The notes under the pieces are model-generated. The model saw only the letters and a program-made list of their open reading frames with translations. It was not told where the DNA came from and made no database searches. A stretch of DNA of 64,000 bases from CBDCVD01 sp965224015 (GTDB lineage Bacteria > Pseudomonadota > Alphaproteobacteria > Rhizobiales > CBDCVD01), in assembly GCA_965224015.1 (NCBI GenBank), contig OZ245032.1, forward strand, positions 868,001 through 932,000. Reading direction: 5' to 3'. Each line of letters opens with the position of its first letter. Position 1 is the stretch's first letter. Positions 35,269-44,448 of this stretch are shown one piece after another. Position numbers and translations under genes: made by a program.

Positions 35269-35627
35269 CCGAGCAGGATAATCCCCCAAACGCACGCGGC
35301 ATTAACCAGTGCCACGAATACCGCCGCACTGCCGACATCCTTGGCTTTCTTTGATAGTGGATGATTGTCCTGCGAGATGCGATCCACTATCGCCTCAATA
35401 GCGGTGTTAATCAGCTCGATAACAATGACCAGCAAAATACTGGCGATCATCAAAGCCTTGCTACCGACGCTGAGGGGTAAAAAAAGCGCAACAGGAACAA
35501 GAACAATTGCAAAAAACCCCTCCTGGCGCAGGGCCTGTTCAGTGCTGAAAGCAGACTTCAGGCCCTCATAGGAGTAGCCCGCTGCGCGAATTATGCGGCG
35601 AATGCCGCCCTGTTGCCGGGTGTTCAT
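35265..35627 (-). CDS. dgkA: Diacylglycerol kinase
   Basis: A 120-residue inner-membrane enzyme that phosphorylates diacylglycerol released during membrane-derived glycan synthesis. Three hydrophobic helices and the family motif IELINTAIEAIVDRIS (catalytic Glu and metal ligands) are present, with KKAKDVGSAAVFVALVNA following. Normal length. The TAG stop is the first codon of a family E terminus (TAGAGCGTGTC), so the last residues may differ from the ancestral protein. Confidence 0.93.
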   Translation of the reverse strand: MNTRQQGGIRRIIRAAGYSYEGLKSAFSTEQALRQEGFFAIVLVPVALFLPLSVGSKALMIASILLVIVIELINTAIEAIVDRISQDNHPLSKKAKDVGSAAVFVALVNAACVWGIILLG

Positions 35628-35707
35628 GGTCGATTCTACCTGTTTTCAGTTTATTCGGCGACGACGCCGGCAAGCGCCGAACTGACAAGCGCCCGGCGAC
35701 ACACTGG

Positions 35708-37033
35708 TTACACCTTTTGACCAATGAGGTCATAGTCTTGCGCGTGCGTAATGCGTGCCGTAATCACATCGCCCACCGATAGGCCCGCGGTGCCCTGGAT
35801 AAAAATATTGCCATCGATCTCAGGGGCGTCCCAAACCGTGCGGCCAATGGCCATATCCTCCTGCGCGTCCAGGTCATCAATCACCACATTGGTTGTGGCA
35901 CCCACTTTGGCGAGCATGACCGAGGCACTGATGTCGGCCTGCTGCGCCATCAAGGCATGCCAGCGCTCATTGCGCACGGACGCAGGAACCTTTGCAGCCA
36001 AAGCGTTTGAGGGCGCGCCGGCAACATCTTCGTACTCAAAGCACCCCACCCGCTCAAGTCGCGCCTCCCGCAAAAACGCAAGCAGAGTGGCAAAATCCTC
36101 GTCTGTCTCGCCGGGAAAGCCGACAATGAATGTGGAGCGAATGGCCAGATCGGGACAGTGTTTGCGCCATGCCGCAATGCGCGCCAGCATCTTTTCCTGG
36201 TCTGCCGGACGGCGCATGGCTCTTAGCACCCGCGGCGCAGCATGTTGGAAGGGAATATCAAGATAAGGAAGAATATGCCCCTCAGCCATCAAGGGGATGA
36301 TCTCGTCCACGTGCGGGTAAGGATACACGTAATGCAGACGCACCCACACACCCAGTTGCCCCAGCGCTTGCACAAGATCAAAAAACCGTGCCTTTACCGC
36401 CCGTCCGTGGAACGGGCTTTCTTCATACCTCAGATCACGCCCATAGGCGCTGGTGTCCTGGGAAATGACCAGTAATTCCTTGACGCCGGCCTTGGCAAGA
36501 CGCTCGGCTTCATAAAGGACACCGGCCGCCGGGCGCGAACGTAAAGGGCCGCGCAATTGCGGAATGATGCAAAACGTGCAGCTGTTGGAGCAACCTTCGG
36601 ATATTTTCAAATAGGCATAGTGGCGCGGCGTAAGCCGCACACCTTGCGGCGGCACTAGGTCAACAAAGGGCGCCGGCGAGACGGGTACCGCATCATGGAC
36701 AGCCGCAACAACCGCCTCATATTGATGCGGGCCACTGATATTGATGACCTTGGGATGCTCCGCCTCAATCATGGCCTTTTCGTGCCCCAGGCATCCGGTC
36801 ACGATCACCCGACCGTTTTCCTCAATGGCCTCGCCAATGGCGGCCAGGGATTCGGCTTTGGCTGAGTCGAGAAACCCGCATGTATTGACAATGACAGCAT
36901 CGGCTTCGTCGTAGTGGGGCGTCAGGGCATAGCCATCGGCGCGCAGTTTTGTCAAAATGCGTTCAGAATCAACCAGAGCCTTGGGGCATCCAAGGGAGAC
37001 AATGCCTATAGTGGGTTGCTTGGCGTGGGACAT
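35708..37033 (-). CDS. rimO: Ribosomal protein S12 methylthiotransferase
   Basis: ATG at 37033 gives 441 residues starting MSHAKQPTIGIVSLGCPKAL. The N-terminal UPF0004 domain has cysteines in SLGCPK, VNTCGFLDSAKAE and VTGCLGHEKAM for the auxiliary cluster. The radical-SAM motif is SEGCSNSCTFCIIPQLRG around 155. A C-terminal TRAM domain ends the protein. It methylthiolates an Asp of S12 near the decoding centre. ISEGCSNSCTFC with the RimO-type N-terminus excludes MiaB. Confidence 0.95.
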   Translation of the reverse strand: MSHAKQPTIGIVSLGCPKALVDSERILTKLRADGYALTPHYDEADAVIVNTCGFLDSAKAESLAAIGEAIEENGRVIVTGCLGHEKAMIEAEHPKVINISGPHQYEAVVAAVHDAVPVSPAPFVDLVPPQGVRLTPRHYAYLKISEGCSNSCTFCIIPQLRGPLRSRPAAGVLYEAERLAKAGVKELLVISQDTSAYGRDLRYEESPFHGRAVKARFFDLVQALGQLGVWVRLHYVYPYPHVDEIIPLMAEGHILPYLDIPFQHAAPRVLRAMRRPADQEKMLARIAAWRKHCPDLAIRSTFIVGFPGETDEDFATLLAFLREARLERVGCFEYEDVAGAPSNALAAKVPASVRNERWHALMAQQADISASVMLAKVGATTNVVIDDLDAQEDMAIGRTVWDAPEIDGNIFIQGTAGLSVGDVITARITHAQDYDLIGQKV

Positions 37034-37285
37034 GATTCGATACGGGCTTGGCGTTAGGGGGCAAGTGTGGCAAATTGCGGTTTTGTACATGATTTCGCTT
37101 AAGCCGGGTCAATGCATGCGAACCGCTGTTCTGCTTGCTGCTATAGAGCATATTGGCCTGAATGGAAACCGTTTGCACGGCCCCCGGATCTTTCGGCGGG
37201 CTTGCCGGTCCGGGGTAATGGCACTAAGCGGGCCGGACCTGCAAAGCAAGCGAGCAGACACGAACAGTGCAGGATGTACCAGGGT

Positions 37286-39391
37286 ATGTTTGATAAGATC
37301 CTAATCGCCAATCGCGGGGAGATCGCCTGTCGGATCATAAGAACGGCAAGCCGCTTGGGTATCAAAACCGTTGCCGTTTATTCAGATGCAGACCGCAGAG
37401 CCCTGCATGTGGAGATGGCGGACGAGGCGGTGGCCATAGGTCCAGCTGCGGCGGCGGCATCTTATCTGGTGGGCGATGCGATCGTTGATGCGTGCCGACA
37501 AACCGGGGCGGAGGCGGTTCATCCGGGCTACGGATTTTTGTCGGAGAACGCCGCTTTTGCGCGTATGCTCAAGGATGCGAACATCATTTTTGTTGGTCCC
37601 AATGCCGCGGCCATTGAGGTCATGGGAGACAAAATCGCTTCCAAGAAAGCCGCACGGGATGCCGGCGTCAATACGGTTCCCGGCCATATCGGCCTTATAG
37701 AAGACGAAGCCCACGCCATCCAGATCGCCGATCAGATCGGTTATCCGGTCATGATCAAGGCCTCAGCGGGCGGCGGCGGCAAGGGGATGCGCATTGCGCA
37801 CAATGCAGATCAGGTTGCCGAAGGCTTTCGTCTTGCCCGCTCGGAAGCTTTGTCGTCGTTCGCCGATGATCGCATTTTTATCGAAAAGTACATTACTGAT
37901 CCGCGTCATATTGAGATTCAGGTTCTGGGCGATTCGCATGGTCATATTATTCATCTTGGCGAGCGGGAATGCTCCATTCAGCGACGCAACCAGAAAGTCA
38001 TAGAGGAGGCCCCCTCGCCACTTCTTGATGACAAGACCCGAGCGCTTATGGGCGAGCAGGCTGTTGCTCTCGCCCGGGCCGTCTCCTATGATTCGGCGGG
38101 AACCGTGGAGTTCGTCGTCGATCAGGATAAACGTTTCTACTTTTTGGAAATGAATACCCGGCTACAGGTGGAGCATCCGGTCACCGAAATGATTACCCGG
38201 GTTGACCTGGTGGAGCAGATGCTTCGGGTGGCCAGCGGCGAAAAGCTGCCGCTTACCCAGGATGACGTGCGCGTCAGGGGCTGGGCGATCGAAGCACGCG
38301 TTTATGCCGAGGACCCCTTGCGCGGCTTCTTGCCCGCCACGGGGCGTATTCGCGGCTTGAAGCTTCCCGGCAAGCCCAATCAGGCATCGATACCCTCAGA
38401 TGCCAACGCCAGCGTTCGCATTGACACGGGTGTTGTCGAGGGTAGCGAAATTTCTCTCTATTATGATCCCATGATCGCCAAGCTGGTCACCCACGGGCCC
38501 GATCGCGCGCGCGCCATTGCCGCCATGGCAAACGCGCTTGATGGATTTTCCGTTGATGGTGTGGTGAATAATCTTGGCTTTTTATCGACGATTATGGACA
38601 ACGGGCGCTGGCGCGACGGGCACCTTTCGACGCACTTTATCGACGAAGAATTTGGGGAGACGTTTGCCGGCCGGGACCTGACACAAGCAGAGCACGCGCA
38701 GTTGGTAGGGGTTGCGCTTTCGCTCAACATCAGGCAGCGGGCCCAGCTCAACCAGCTCTCCGATCGCCTGCGTCCGCATGCGGGCGACTATAGCGGCGAC
38801 TGGGCCGTGCGATTTGACGACGCCTGGGTCGAGGTCAATGTGAAGGCCGTTGAATGTTCCGGCCATGGACGGGCATGCAGCTTGCGCTACAGCTGGGCTG
38901 CGCGGGAAGAGCCTGGCGAACCTGGCGAATACCATGTTCACATGCACGATTTTGACAACGGGCTGTGGCGGGGCACAATTGCCGATGCCGACAAACCGGT
39001 CGAGGCCGACGGGCCAAAACCGCGATCGCACAAGGCCCGGGCGCTGTGTGTTCAGGTACGTCCCCAGATCAATGGATGGTCGCTGCACTGGCGCGGCGCG
39101 GTTCGGGATGTTCGGATCGTGCGCCCGCGCGTTGCCGCCCTGAACGCCTTGATGCCCGTCACGCAAGCGCCCGACATGTCTGCCATGGTGCTATGTCCCA
39201 TGCCCGGAACCGTGGTTTCCATTGCTGTCAGCGAGAACCAAAGTGTCAAGGTCGGCGATGAACTGTGCGTTGTGGAGGCCATGAAGATGGAAAACGTATT
39301 GCGTGCGGAACGCGATGCGCGCATTGTCCGTATCAACGCCGCACCAGGCGACAGTCTGGCGGTCGATGCCGTGATTATGGAGCTTGAATAG
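37286..39391 (+). CDS. pccA: Biotin-dependent acyl-CoA carboxylase alpha chain (propionyl-CoA type)
   Basis: Start at ATG 37286 (MFDKILIANRGEIACRI); an in-frame ATG at 37274 is equally possible. About 701 residues: biotin carboxylase domain (1-450) with ATP-grasp KASAGGGGKGMRIAHN, HIEIQVLGDSHGHIIHLGER and EMNTRLQVEHPVTEM; a BT linker domain; and a C-terminal biotinyl domain with biotin-Lys in VVEAMKMENVLR. The layout fits propionyl-CoA carboxylase alpha better than MCC (same architecture, more distant BT). The beta subunit gene is not adjacent. Confidence 0.85.
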   Translation: MFDKILIANRGEIACRIIRTASRLGIKTVAVYSDADRRALHVEMADEAVAIGPAAAAASYLVGDAIVDACRQTGAEAVHPGYGFLSENAAFARMLKDANIIFVGPNAAAIEVMGDKIASKKAARDAGVNTVPGHIGLIEDEAHAIQIADQIGYPVMIKASAGGGGKGMRIAHNADQVAEGFRLARSEALSSFADDRIFIEKYITDPRHIEIQVLGDSHGHIIHLGERECSIQRRNQKVIEEAPSPLLDDKTRALMGEQAVALARAVSYDSAGTVEFVVDQDKRFYFLEMNTRLQVEHPVTEMITRVDLVEQMLRVASGEKLPLTQDDVRVRGWAIEARVYAEDPLRGFLPATGRIRGLKLPGKPNQASIPSDANASVRIDTGVVEGSEISLYYDPMIAKLVTHGPDRARAIAAMANALDGFSVDGVVNNLGFLSTIMDNGRWRDGHLSTHFIDEEFGETFAGRDLTQAEHAQLVGVALSLNIRQRAQLNQLSDRLRPHAGDYSGDWAVRFDDAWVEVNVKAVECSGHGRACSLRYSWAAREEPGEPGEYHVHMHDFDNGLWRGTIADADKPVEADGPKPRSHKARALCVQVRPQINGWSLHWRGAVRDVRIVRPRVAALNALMPVTQAPDMSAMVLCPMPGTVVSIAVSENQSVKVGDELCVVEAMKMENVLRAERDARIVRINAAPGDSLAVDAVIMELE

Positions 39392-39398
39392 CCGGGCC

Positions 39399-39422
39399 TC
39401 TATTAAGACCTGACACGCTCTA
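39399..39422. repeat. Family E terminus supplying the galE stop codon
   Basis: CTATTAAGACCTGACACGCTCTA lies between convergent pccA and galE. The outer CTA is the complement of the galE TAG stop. A GCCGGGCC prefix is shared with the terminus at 40761. Confidence 0.85.
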
Positions 39423-40409
39423 GTCACGGCGCAAATCGCGTAGTTTTTTCTCCCACACCAAAGCATGAGTAACGATTGTGTCTAAGCTCTCATAGCGGGG
39501 TTTCCAGCCAAGAACCGAACGAATCGCCTCAGCGCCGGCAACAAGCACCGCTACGTCGCCTGCGCGCCTTGGCGCTTCACGCACCGCAAAATCAACCCCG
39601 CTGGCGCGCTTTACCGCAGCGATCACCTCCAACACAGAGGCGCCGCGGCCATATCCGCAATTGAGCACCAGATTATCCCCCCCCTTTCGCAAATGCGCAA
39701 GCGCCAGCATATGTGCCTCTGTCAGGTCTTGCACATGAATATAGTCCCTGATCCCGGTCCCATCCGGAGTATCATAATCCGTTCCAAACACGTCCATGTA
39801 AGACCGCTGACCGGTTGCGGCCTGACAGGCAATTTTGATCAAATGGGTGGCATTGGGACTTGCCTGGCCGCCATGTCCCGCCGGGTCGGCCCCCGCTACA
39901 TTAAAATAGCGCAGCACCGTATAGCGCAGATCGTGAGCAATGCCCGCATCGCGCAGCATCATCTCCACCATCATTTTGGACCGTCCATAAGGAGACGCCG
40001 GCGCCAGGTTCGCGTCTTCAAAGACAGGAACCCTCGCCCCCTCTCCATAAACAGCCGCGGTGGACGAAAAAATAAAATGCTCAACCCCCGCCGCAACCGC
40101 CGCCGCAATGAGCGTCAGGGCCTTGGCGGTATTGTTGTGATAATAGACGAGCGGGTCCGCCACCGAGTCCGCCACAACGATCGAGCCGGCAAAATGCACG
40201 ATCGCATCCACACGATGTTCGGCAATAACCTGCGCCACCAGCGGCCTGTCGCCAATATCACCAACAATCAGAGTGGCTTCGCGCGCCACCGCCCAGTCGG
40301 CTCCCTGGGATAGGTCGTCGATGACCACAACCTGCTCATGCCTTGACACAAGGTCGCGCACCATTTGCGCGCCGATATATCCGGCTCCACCGGTCACCAA
40401 TACTGACAT
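39420..40409 (-). CDS. galE: UDP-glucose 4-epimerase
   Basis: A 329-residue extended short-chain dehydrogenase. NAD-binding VTGGAGYIGAQM at residues 5-16, DLSQG at 32-36, active-site FSSTAAVYG around 114-122 and Tyr141-x3-Lys145 in SPYGRSK; LRYFNVAGADPAG is the substrate loop. It interconverts UDP-glucose and UDP-galactose for surface polysaccharide. UDP-GlcNAc specificity cannot be excluded. Confidence 0.92.
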   Translation of the reverse strand: MSVLVTGGAGYIGAQMVRDLVSRHEQVVVIDDLSQGADWAVAREATLIVGDIGDRPLVAQVIAEHRVDAIVHFAGSIVVADSVADPLVYYHNNTAKALTLIAAAVAAGVEHFIFSSTAAVYGEGARVPVFEDANLAPASPYGRSKMMVEMMLRDAGIAHDLRYTVLRYFNVAGADPAGHGGQASPNATHLIKIACQAATGQRSYMDVFGTDYDTPDGTGIRDYIHVQDLTEAHMLALAHLRKGGDNLVLNCGYGRGASVLEVIAAVKRASGVDFAVREAPRRAGDVAVLVAGAEAIRSVLGWKPRYESLDTIVTHALVWEKKLRDLRRD

Positions 40410-40442
40410 AATTAACCCCGGCTATGGCTCATGATCAGATAA

Positions 40443-40543
40443 TACCAGCGGTATTGGCTTTATAGACACGCCGACTGGTGTACAGCCTTGATAACACACC
40501 TCTTTGACGCTAATCCATGAGTCATTGTTAAAGACCCTTGGTA
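40443..40543 (+). mobile_element. MITE family A copy with matching empty site at 53897
   Basis: Complete 101-base copy flanked by TAA on both sides. The flanks GATCAGATAA and TAAATGGCTGGTAG are joined without insertion at 53891-53910 (GATCAGATAAATGGCTGG), giving the empty site. Confidence 0.94.
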
Positions 40544-40622
40544 TAAATGGCTGGTAGCGCCTTTCTATAGACATGAACCGACAAAGCACAAGAAAAAGGT
40601 CCTTGTCCAGAATTGGGGTTAA
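40544..40622. repeat. Family B dispersed repeat
   Basis: About 75 bases starting AATGGCTGGTAGCGCCTTTC and containing AGACATGAACCGACAAAGCA, nearly repeated at 53899-53976 next to hairpin H2. The rest of the gap (40623-40760) shows nothing recognisable. Confidence 0.8.
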
Positions 40623-40760
40623 TGACTTAACGACCTGCCGCTCACGTCCAAGGGGCGAGCGGATTTCTCCACATCCGCTTTCACAGTTCAGCGGGTTACA
40701 AGGTTTTGGGGATTGCGTCCAGCTTAAAATCAGGGCACCCAAACGCCGGTCGCTCGTAAA

Positions 40761-40795
40761 GCCGGGCCTTTCTATTAAGACATGGCACGCTATAG
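40761..40795. repeat. Family E terminus
   Basis: GCCGGGCCTTTCTATTAAGA followed by CATGGCACGCTATAG. Diverged end of family E with no second terminus nearby. Confidence 0.7.
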
Positions 40796-40843
40796 GTGTG
40801 TAATTGCAACAGTTTGTCCCTGGTAAATGCATCGGGTGCAGTT

Positions 40844-40977
40844 GGCCATTCGTCTGATCATGAGAGATGTTCGATTTCTCCCGCGTTGTCAAGGGCGCTT
40901 CGCGCCGCTTTCAGCGGTTCTTAAACCCTTGACAACGCGAGAGAAATCGAAAAAAAGCAATGATCAGATGAATGGCC
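40844..40977. repeat. Hairpin H1, long inverted repeat with constant loop and variable arms
   Basis: Outer ends GGCCATTCGTCTGATCA and TGATCAGATGAATGGCC pair. The inner TTGTCAAGGG and CCCTTGACAA pair around a loop of GC-rich mini-hairpins (CGCTTCGCG, CCGCTTTCAGCGG). Between them lie 17-20-base arms, TCGATTTCTCCCGCG and CGCGAGAGAAATCGA. A second element at 53773-53904 shares outer ends and loop but has different, still complementary arms. Confidence 0.9.
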
Positions 40978-41062
40978 CGATATGGCCTTGCTAGCGGCAA
41001 TGGCCGCAATAACCCTGACTTCAGACCTGCCACCTTGAGAACAACTTATTGAAAGATTACAT

Positions 41063-42880
41063 CTAGGGCTGGAGGCGCACCCGCAACCCGATCCGATGTT
41101 CCTTGTGGCTTTCCCCGGCAAACGAGCTGTGCACGTGCTCATAGGTATATTCCGGTTTGACTTCGATGCGAGGATCGGGCTGATAGACAATCCCTGTATT
41201 CACGGTAAAGGTCCGCAATGTGCGCCGCTGAGGGATTGCCACGCCACCGGTAAAAGCCGGTGATGTGGCAATGCGCTCAAAGTCGATGTCGTAGGTGGCG
41301 TCCAGTTCAAGGGCGAGGGCGCGACGTAGCATTTGGTTGAGAGAAAGCCCCATACGGTATTGGGTCACACCGAAAATACCGGTTTGCGTGCTGGGTACAA
41401 ACCTGGAGGCAATACCCAGGTCGAGGGTTGTAAGGTCGCTGGGGGTCCAGGTCATATGCAGCGCCCCGGCGTAAGCCTCGGCGCGCGGCACCCCGGGAGT
41501 GCTGAACACCAGCGGCTCGTAGCCAAATCGGGCCTCGCCGCGCAAACTGCTGGCCAGATTAAACCTGGCACCAACGCGCCCGGCATAAAGAGTCGCGTTA
41601 CTTGATTTATCAGGACTTTTGCCGCGCAAAATATAGCGGCCGATGGCGACTTCAACGAAGGGCTGAAACGTATCACTATGCTCTAGCGAAAGACGCAGCG
41701 CCAGCGAGCCATCAAGGCTGTCGCGGGAGAATTGCACCGGAACCATAGTAAAGCCCATGGGACCCCCTGGCACCGTTGCAATGAGAATATCCGGATCCTC
41801 ATAATTGATCACTCTGATCTGGCCGCGCAGGGTCACGCTGCCTGTCTCAAACTGATGCCGCAACGCGGCCTCAACAGAGGTTTTGTGGACATAACTCGGC
41901 TTGGCCATCCGCGCCGGTTGCAGTTTAAATCGCGAGTTGCGCTCCTTCTCGAAAGCATAGCTGGCGGCAAAATCCGTTGTTGTGTTCTGAGAAAAATCCA
42001 GACGCCCGCTTAGATCCACACCCACTTGGGTTGTCGAGGCTTCGTTTTGAGAAAAATAATGCAGCCTGCCAACGTCCACATCAGCATTGAAAGCATGTCG
42101 CTCCCCGTTTGAACGCAGACCAAATCCCACAGTTGAACGGGCAAAGACGCTGTGCCTGCCGTCAGGTTTGCTGGCGGCGTTGGTGGTATAGCCGAATTCG
42201 CCCTCCCAAAACGGCATAAAGCGAAGCCCCTGCCCTTCCAGGTCGGGCTCATGACTTGGTTCGTCATGGCCTTCCTGGTCAGTTGGCGGCAACTCCTGGG
42301 AACCGACCCATTCAGCATCTGTGCCCTCTTCGGACGCTGCAATGGTGTCCATGGTAGGGGGTTGCGGTGCAGGCTGCGGAGTGGGATCGCCTTTGTAAAC
42401 CGGGGATAGGTCGCGCTCAGGCGGCGCGTCCCAAATATTCACATTGTCAAGGATCGGGTCGCTGTCGTCGGGCAAGTGTGCGCCGGCTAGCAGCTCAGGC
42501 CTTCGGGCTCGCTCGGCCAGGGCCTCATCAATGGGATCGCGCTCATTATCAGGCCTTAGACGGACCGGCGCCTGCACCTGAGACGACGGTATGGGTGCTG
42601 CTGAAGGCCCCTCCCCCGGGTCGCCACGGGTCGGATCAAGGGTACTGAAGTCCTCCGGCTGTTGCGGCTGCTCCATAAGCTCACGCCGGATGCGCCGCAA
42701 CTGCTCTTGTTTGGATTGTTGCGCTAAAGGCTCTCGCCCAGGCTCGGCGATATCCATAACATCGGGTTCTTGCAACTGGGAGCCGCGCAGCTCCTCTGGC
42801 GTCAATTTGTCCGCAGCCATTACCGGGAGCGCGAGCCCCGCCAGCAAGAACCATAGAAACAAGGGGTGAACAGTCATCAA
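41063..42880 (-). CDS. Outer-membrane beta-barrel protein with Pro/Glu-rich N-terminal region
   Basis: A 605-residue exported protein. Signal peptide LFLWFLLAGLALPVMAADK. Residues 25-220 are low-complexity, acidic and proline-rich (for example DPTPQPAPQPPTMD), a flexible periplasmic segment. Residues 225-605 are alternating strands typical of a ~14-16-strand barrel similar to BBP2/OMP_b-brl proteins, ending EHRIGLRVRLQP. Such proteins often accompany exopolysaccharide export, but none of those genes is adjacent. Function unknown. Confidence 0.75.
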   Translation of the reverse strand: MMTVHPLFLWFLLAGLALPVMAADKLTPEELRGSQLQEPDVMDIAEPGREPLAQQSKQEQLRRIRRELMEQPQQPEDFSTLDPTRGDPGEGPSAAPIPSSQVQAPVRLRPDNERDPIDEALAERARRPELLAGAHLPDDSDPILDNVNIWDAPPERDLSPVYKGDPTPQPAPQPPTMDTIAASEEGTDAEWVGSQELPPTDQEGHDEPSHEPDLEGQGLRFMPFWEGEFGYTTNAASKPDGRHSVFARSTVGFGLRSNGERHAFNADVDVGRLHYFSQNEASTTQVGVDLSGRLDFSQNTTTDFAASYAFEKERNSRFKLQPARMAKPSYVHKTSVEAALRHQFETGSVTLRGQIRVINYEDPDILIATVPGGPMGFTMVPVQFSRDSLDGSLALRLSLEHSDTFQPFVEVAIGRYILRGKSPDKSSNATLYAGRVGARFNLASSLRGEARFGYEPLVFSTPGVPRAEAYAGALHMTWTPSDLTTLDLGIASRFVPSTQTGIFGVTQYRMGLSLNQMLRRALALELDATYDIDFERIATSPAFTGGVAIPQRRTLRTFTVNTGIVYQPDPRIEVKPEYTYEHVHSSFAGESHKEHRIGLRVRLQP

Positions 42881-43067
42881 TCAGTCAGCCACGTGGAGTC
42901 AATGCCAAACAAAAGCATCGGCAAAAGCAAAATCACCAAAGCGCGAATTTTGCTGCAAAAGCAGTCGATTTTCGCTGTACACACCAAGGCCCGGTCAATC
43001 AGGGGAGCCGTTCGGAGCAATTGTATTGACAATTCGTAAAAGAATAGGGTTAACAGATCGTTGTCTA

Positions 43068-43307
43068 GATCAGCATACGTTTATACCAAGGGCCCTTGCC
43101 AATGACTCATGCATTTGCGTCAAAGCGTTGTGTTATCAAGGCAGTACACCAGCCGGCGTGTCCATAAAGCCAATACCGCTGGTATTAGTTGTCCCCATTT
43201 TGCTATGGGGACAACTAAACGTATTAAGCTGATCGCCCTCTAAATCTATAGCAAAATGCAAAAACATGGTGGATGCTCATGATTCCAACTAAACGCATTT
43301 TGCTATA
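43068..43307. repeat. Composite D(A)-C repeat upstream of kdsD
   Basis: Family D hairpin spans 43068-43234 and is split by a complete 101-base family A MITE at 43084-43184 flanked by TTA on both sides. Without the MITE the D arms read GATCAGCATACGTTTAG and CTAAACGTATTAAGCTGATC. The uninterrupted spacer GCCCTCTAAAT leads to a family C hairpin at 43246-43307. The composite ends about 57 bases upstream of the kdsD start. Confidence 0.9.
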
Positions 43308-43364
43308 TGTCATTTCGTGTCGTTCATAGGGATACGTGCTACAAAGGGGCAGAGCGAGGGACGT

Positions 43365-44390
43365 ATGCGCAAAGTTGCCAAATCAGCCGACACGGATAGC
43401 AAACAGGACTTGCGCCAATGCGCCCTTGCGGCGGGGGCGCGAACCCTGTCTCTTGAAGCGCGGGGGCTGCTGGCCCTTGAAGCCGCACTTGAAGATTCTT
43501 TGGCAGAGGCCTTTGCCAGTGCAGTTTCAACCCTTTATGAAGCCAGGGGCCGGGTTATCACCACGGGCATGGGCAAGAGCGGCCATATTGGTGACAAGCT
43601 TGCCGCGACGCTCGCATCGACGGGAACGCCGGCATTTTTCGTCCATCCCGCCGAGGCCGGCCACGGAGATTTGGGAATGATTTGCTCCGACGATGTGATC
43701 CTGGCCCTTTCGTGGTCCGGGGAAACGGCGGAACTAAAAAATATTGTCAATCACGTCAAGCGGTTTCGCATCCCACTCATAGGGATCACGGCAGCTGCAC
43801 ACAGCACACTTGCAGCGAATGCGGACGTGGCCCTGGTGCTTCCCGAGGTGCCGGAGGCCTGCCCGCACGGGCTGGCCCCCACCACATCGGCGCTCCTGCA
43901 ATTGGCGATCGGGGATGCCCTGGCCGTGGCTTTGCTGGAAGTGCGCGGGTTTTCGGCCCGGGATTTTGGCCTTATTCATCCAGGCGGAACCCTGGGGGCA
44001 TTGCTGGCATCGGTTGGCGATATTATGCATCAAGGGGACAAGATGCCGCTCGCGCCCGTCGGCACGCCCATGGCGGATGCCATTCTCATCATGTCGCAAA
44101 AGGGGTTTGGCTGCATCGGCGTAACCGCAGTGCCAGGCGGCTCCGATGCGGCTCTGATTGGCATGATTACCGATGGCGACTTACGCCGTCATATTGATGA
44201 TGATCTGCTGGCGCGGCCAGTTGAGCAGATCATGACCGCGGACCCGTTGGTGCTTGACGCCGACACATTGGTGAGCGAGGCGCTGGTGATCGCCAATGAA
44301 AAGCGCATCACGGCGTTTTTCATTGTTGATGGGGGCAAACCGGTCGGCGTGGTACACATGCATGATTTGCTGCGCGTGGGCGCCGCCTGA
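43365..44390 (+). CDS. kdsD: D-arabinose 5-phosphate isomerase (KpsF/GutQ family)
   Basis: ATG at 43365 with GAGCGAGGG upstream gives 341 residues. An N-terminal SIS domain (VITTGMGKSGHIGDKLAATL, VILALSWSGETAELKN, LIHPGGTLGALLAS) is followed by two CBS domains (about 220-341; MITDGDLRRHI). It converts ribulose 5-phosphate to arabinose 5-phosphate for Kdo of lipopolysaccharide. No kdsC or lpt genes follow, so the gene stands alone. Confidence 0.9.
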   Translation: MRKVAKSADTDSKQDLRQCALAAGARTLSLEARGLLALEAALEDSLAEAFASAVSTLYEARGRVITTGMGKSGHIGDKLAATLASTGTPAFFVHPAEAGHGDLGMICSDDVILALSWSGETAELKNIVNHVKRFRIPLIGITAAAHSTLAANADVALVLPEVPEACPHGLAPTTSALLQLAIGDALAVALLEVRGFSARDFGLIHPGGTLGALLASVGDIMHQGDKMPLAPVGTPMADAILIMSQKGFGCIGVTAVPGGSDAALIGMITDGDLRRHIDDDLLARPVEQIMTADPLVLDADTLVSEALVIANEKRITAFFIVDGGKPVGVVHMHDLLRVGAA

Positions 44391-44448
44391 GAAGCCCCAC
44401 TCAGAGGTACCAGGACGCCAAGGATCAAAGCGGCAACGGGTCTTGCCC

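Noticed and set aside
37112..37285. 58-codon N-terminal extension of the carboxylase
   Set aside because: The conserved family start MFDKILIANRGE lies at 37286; the extension has no homology-like features.
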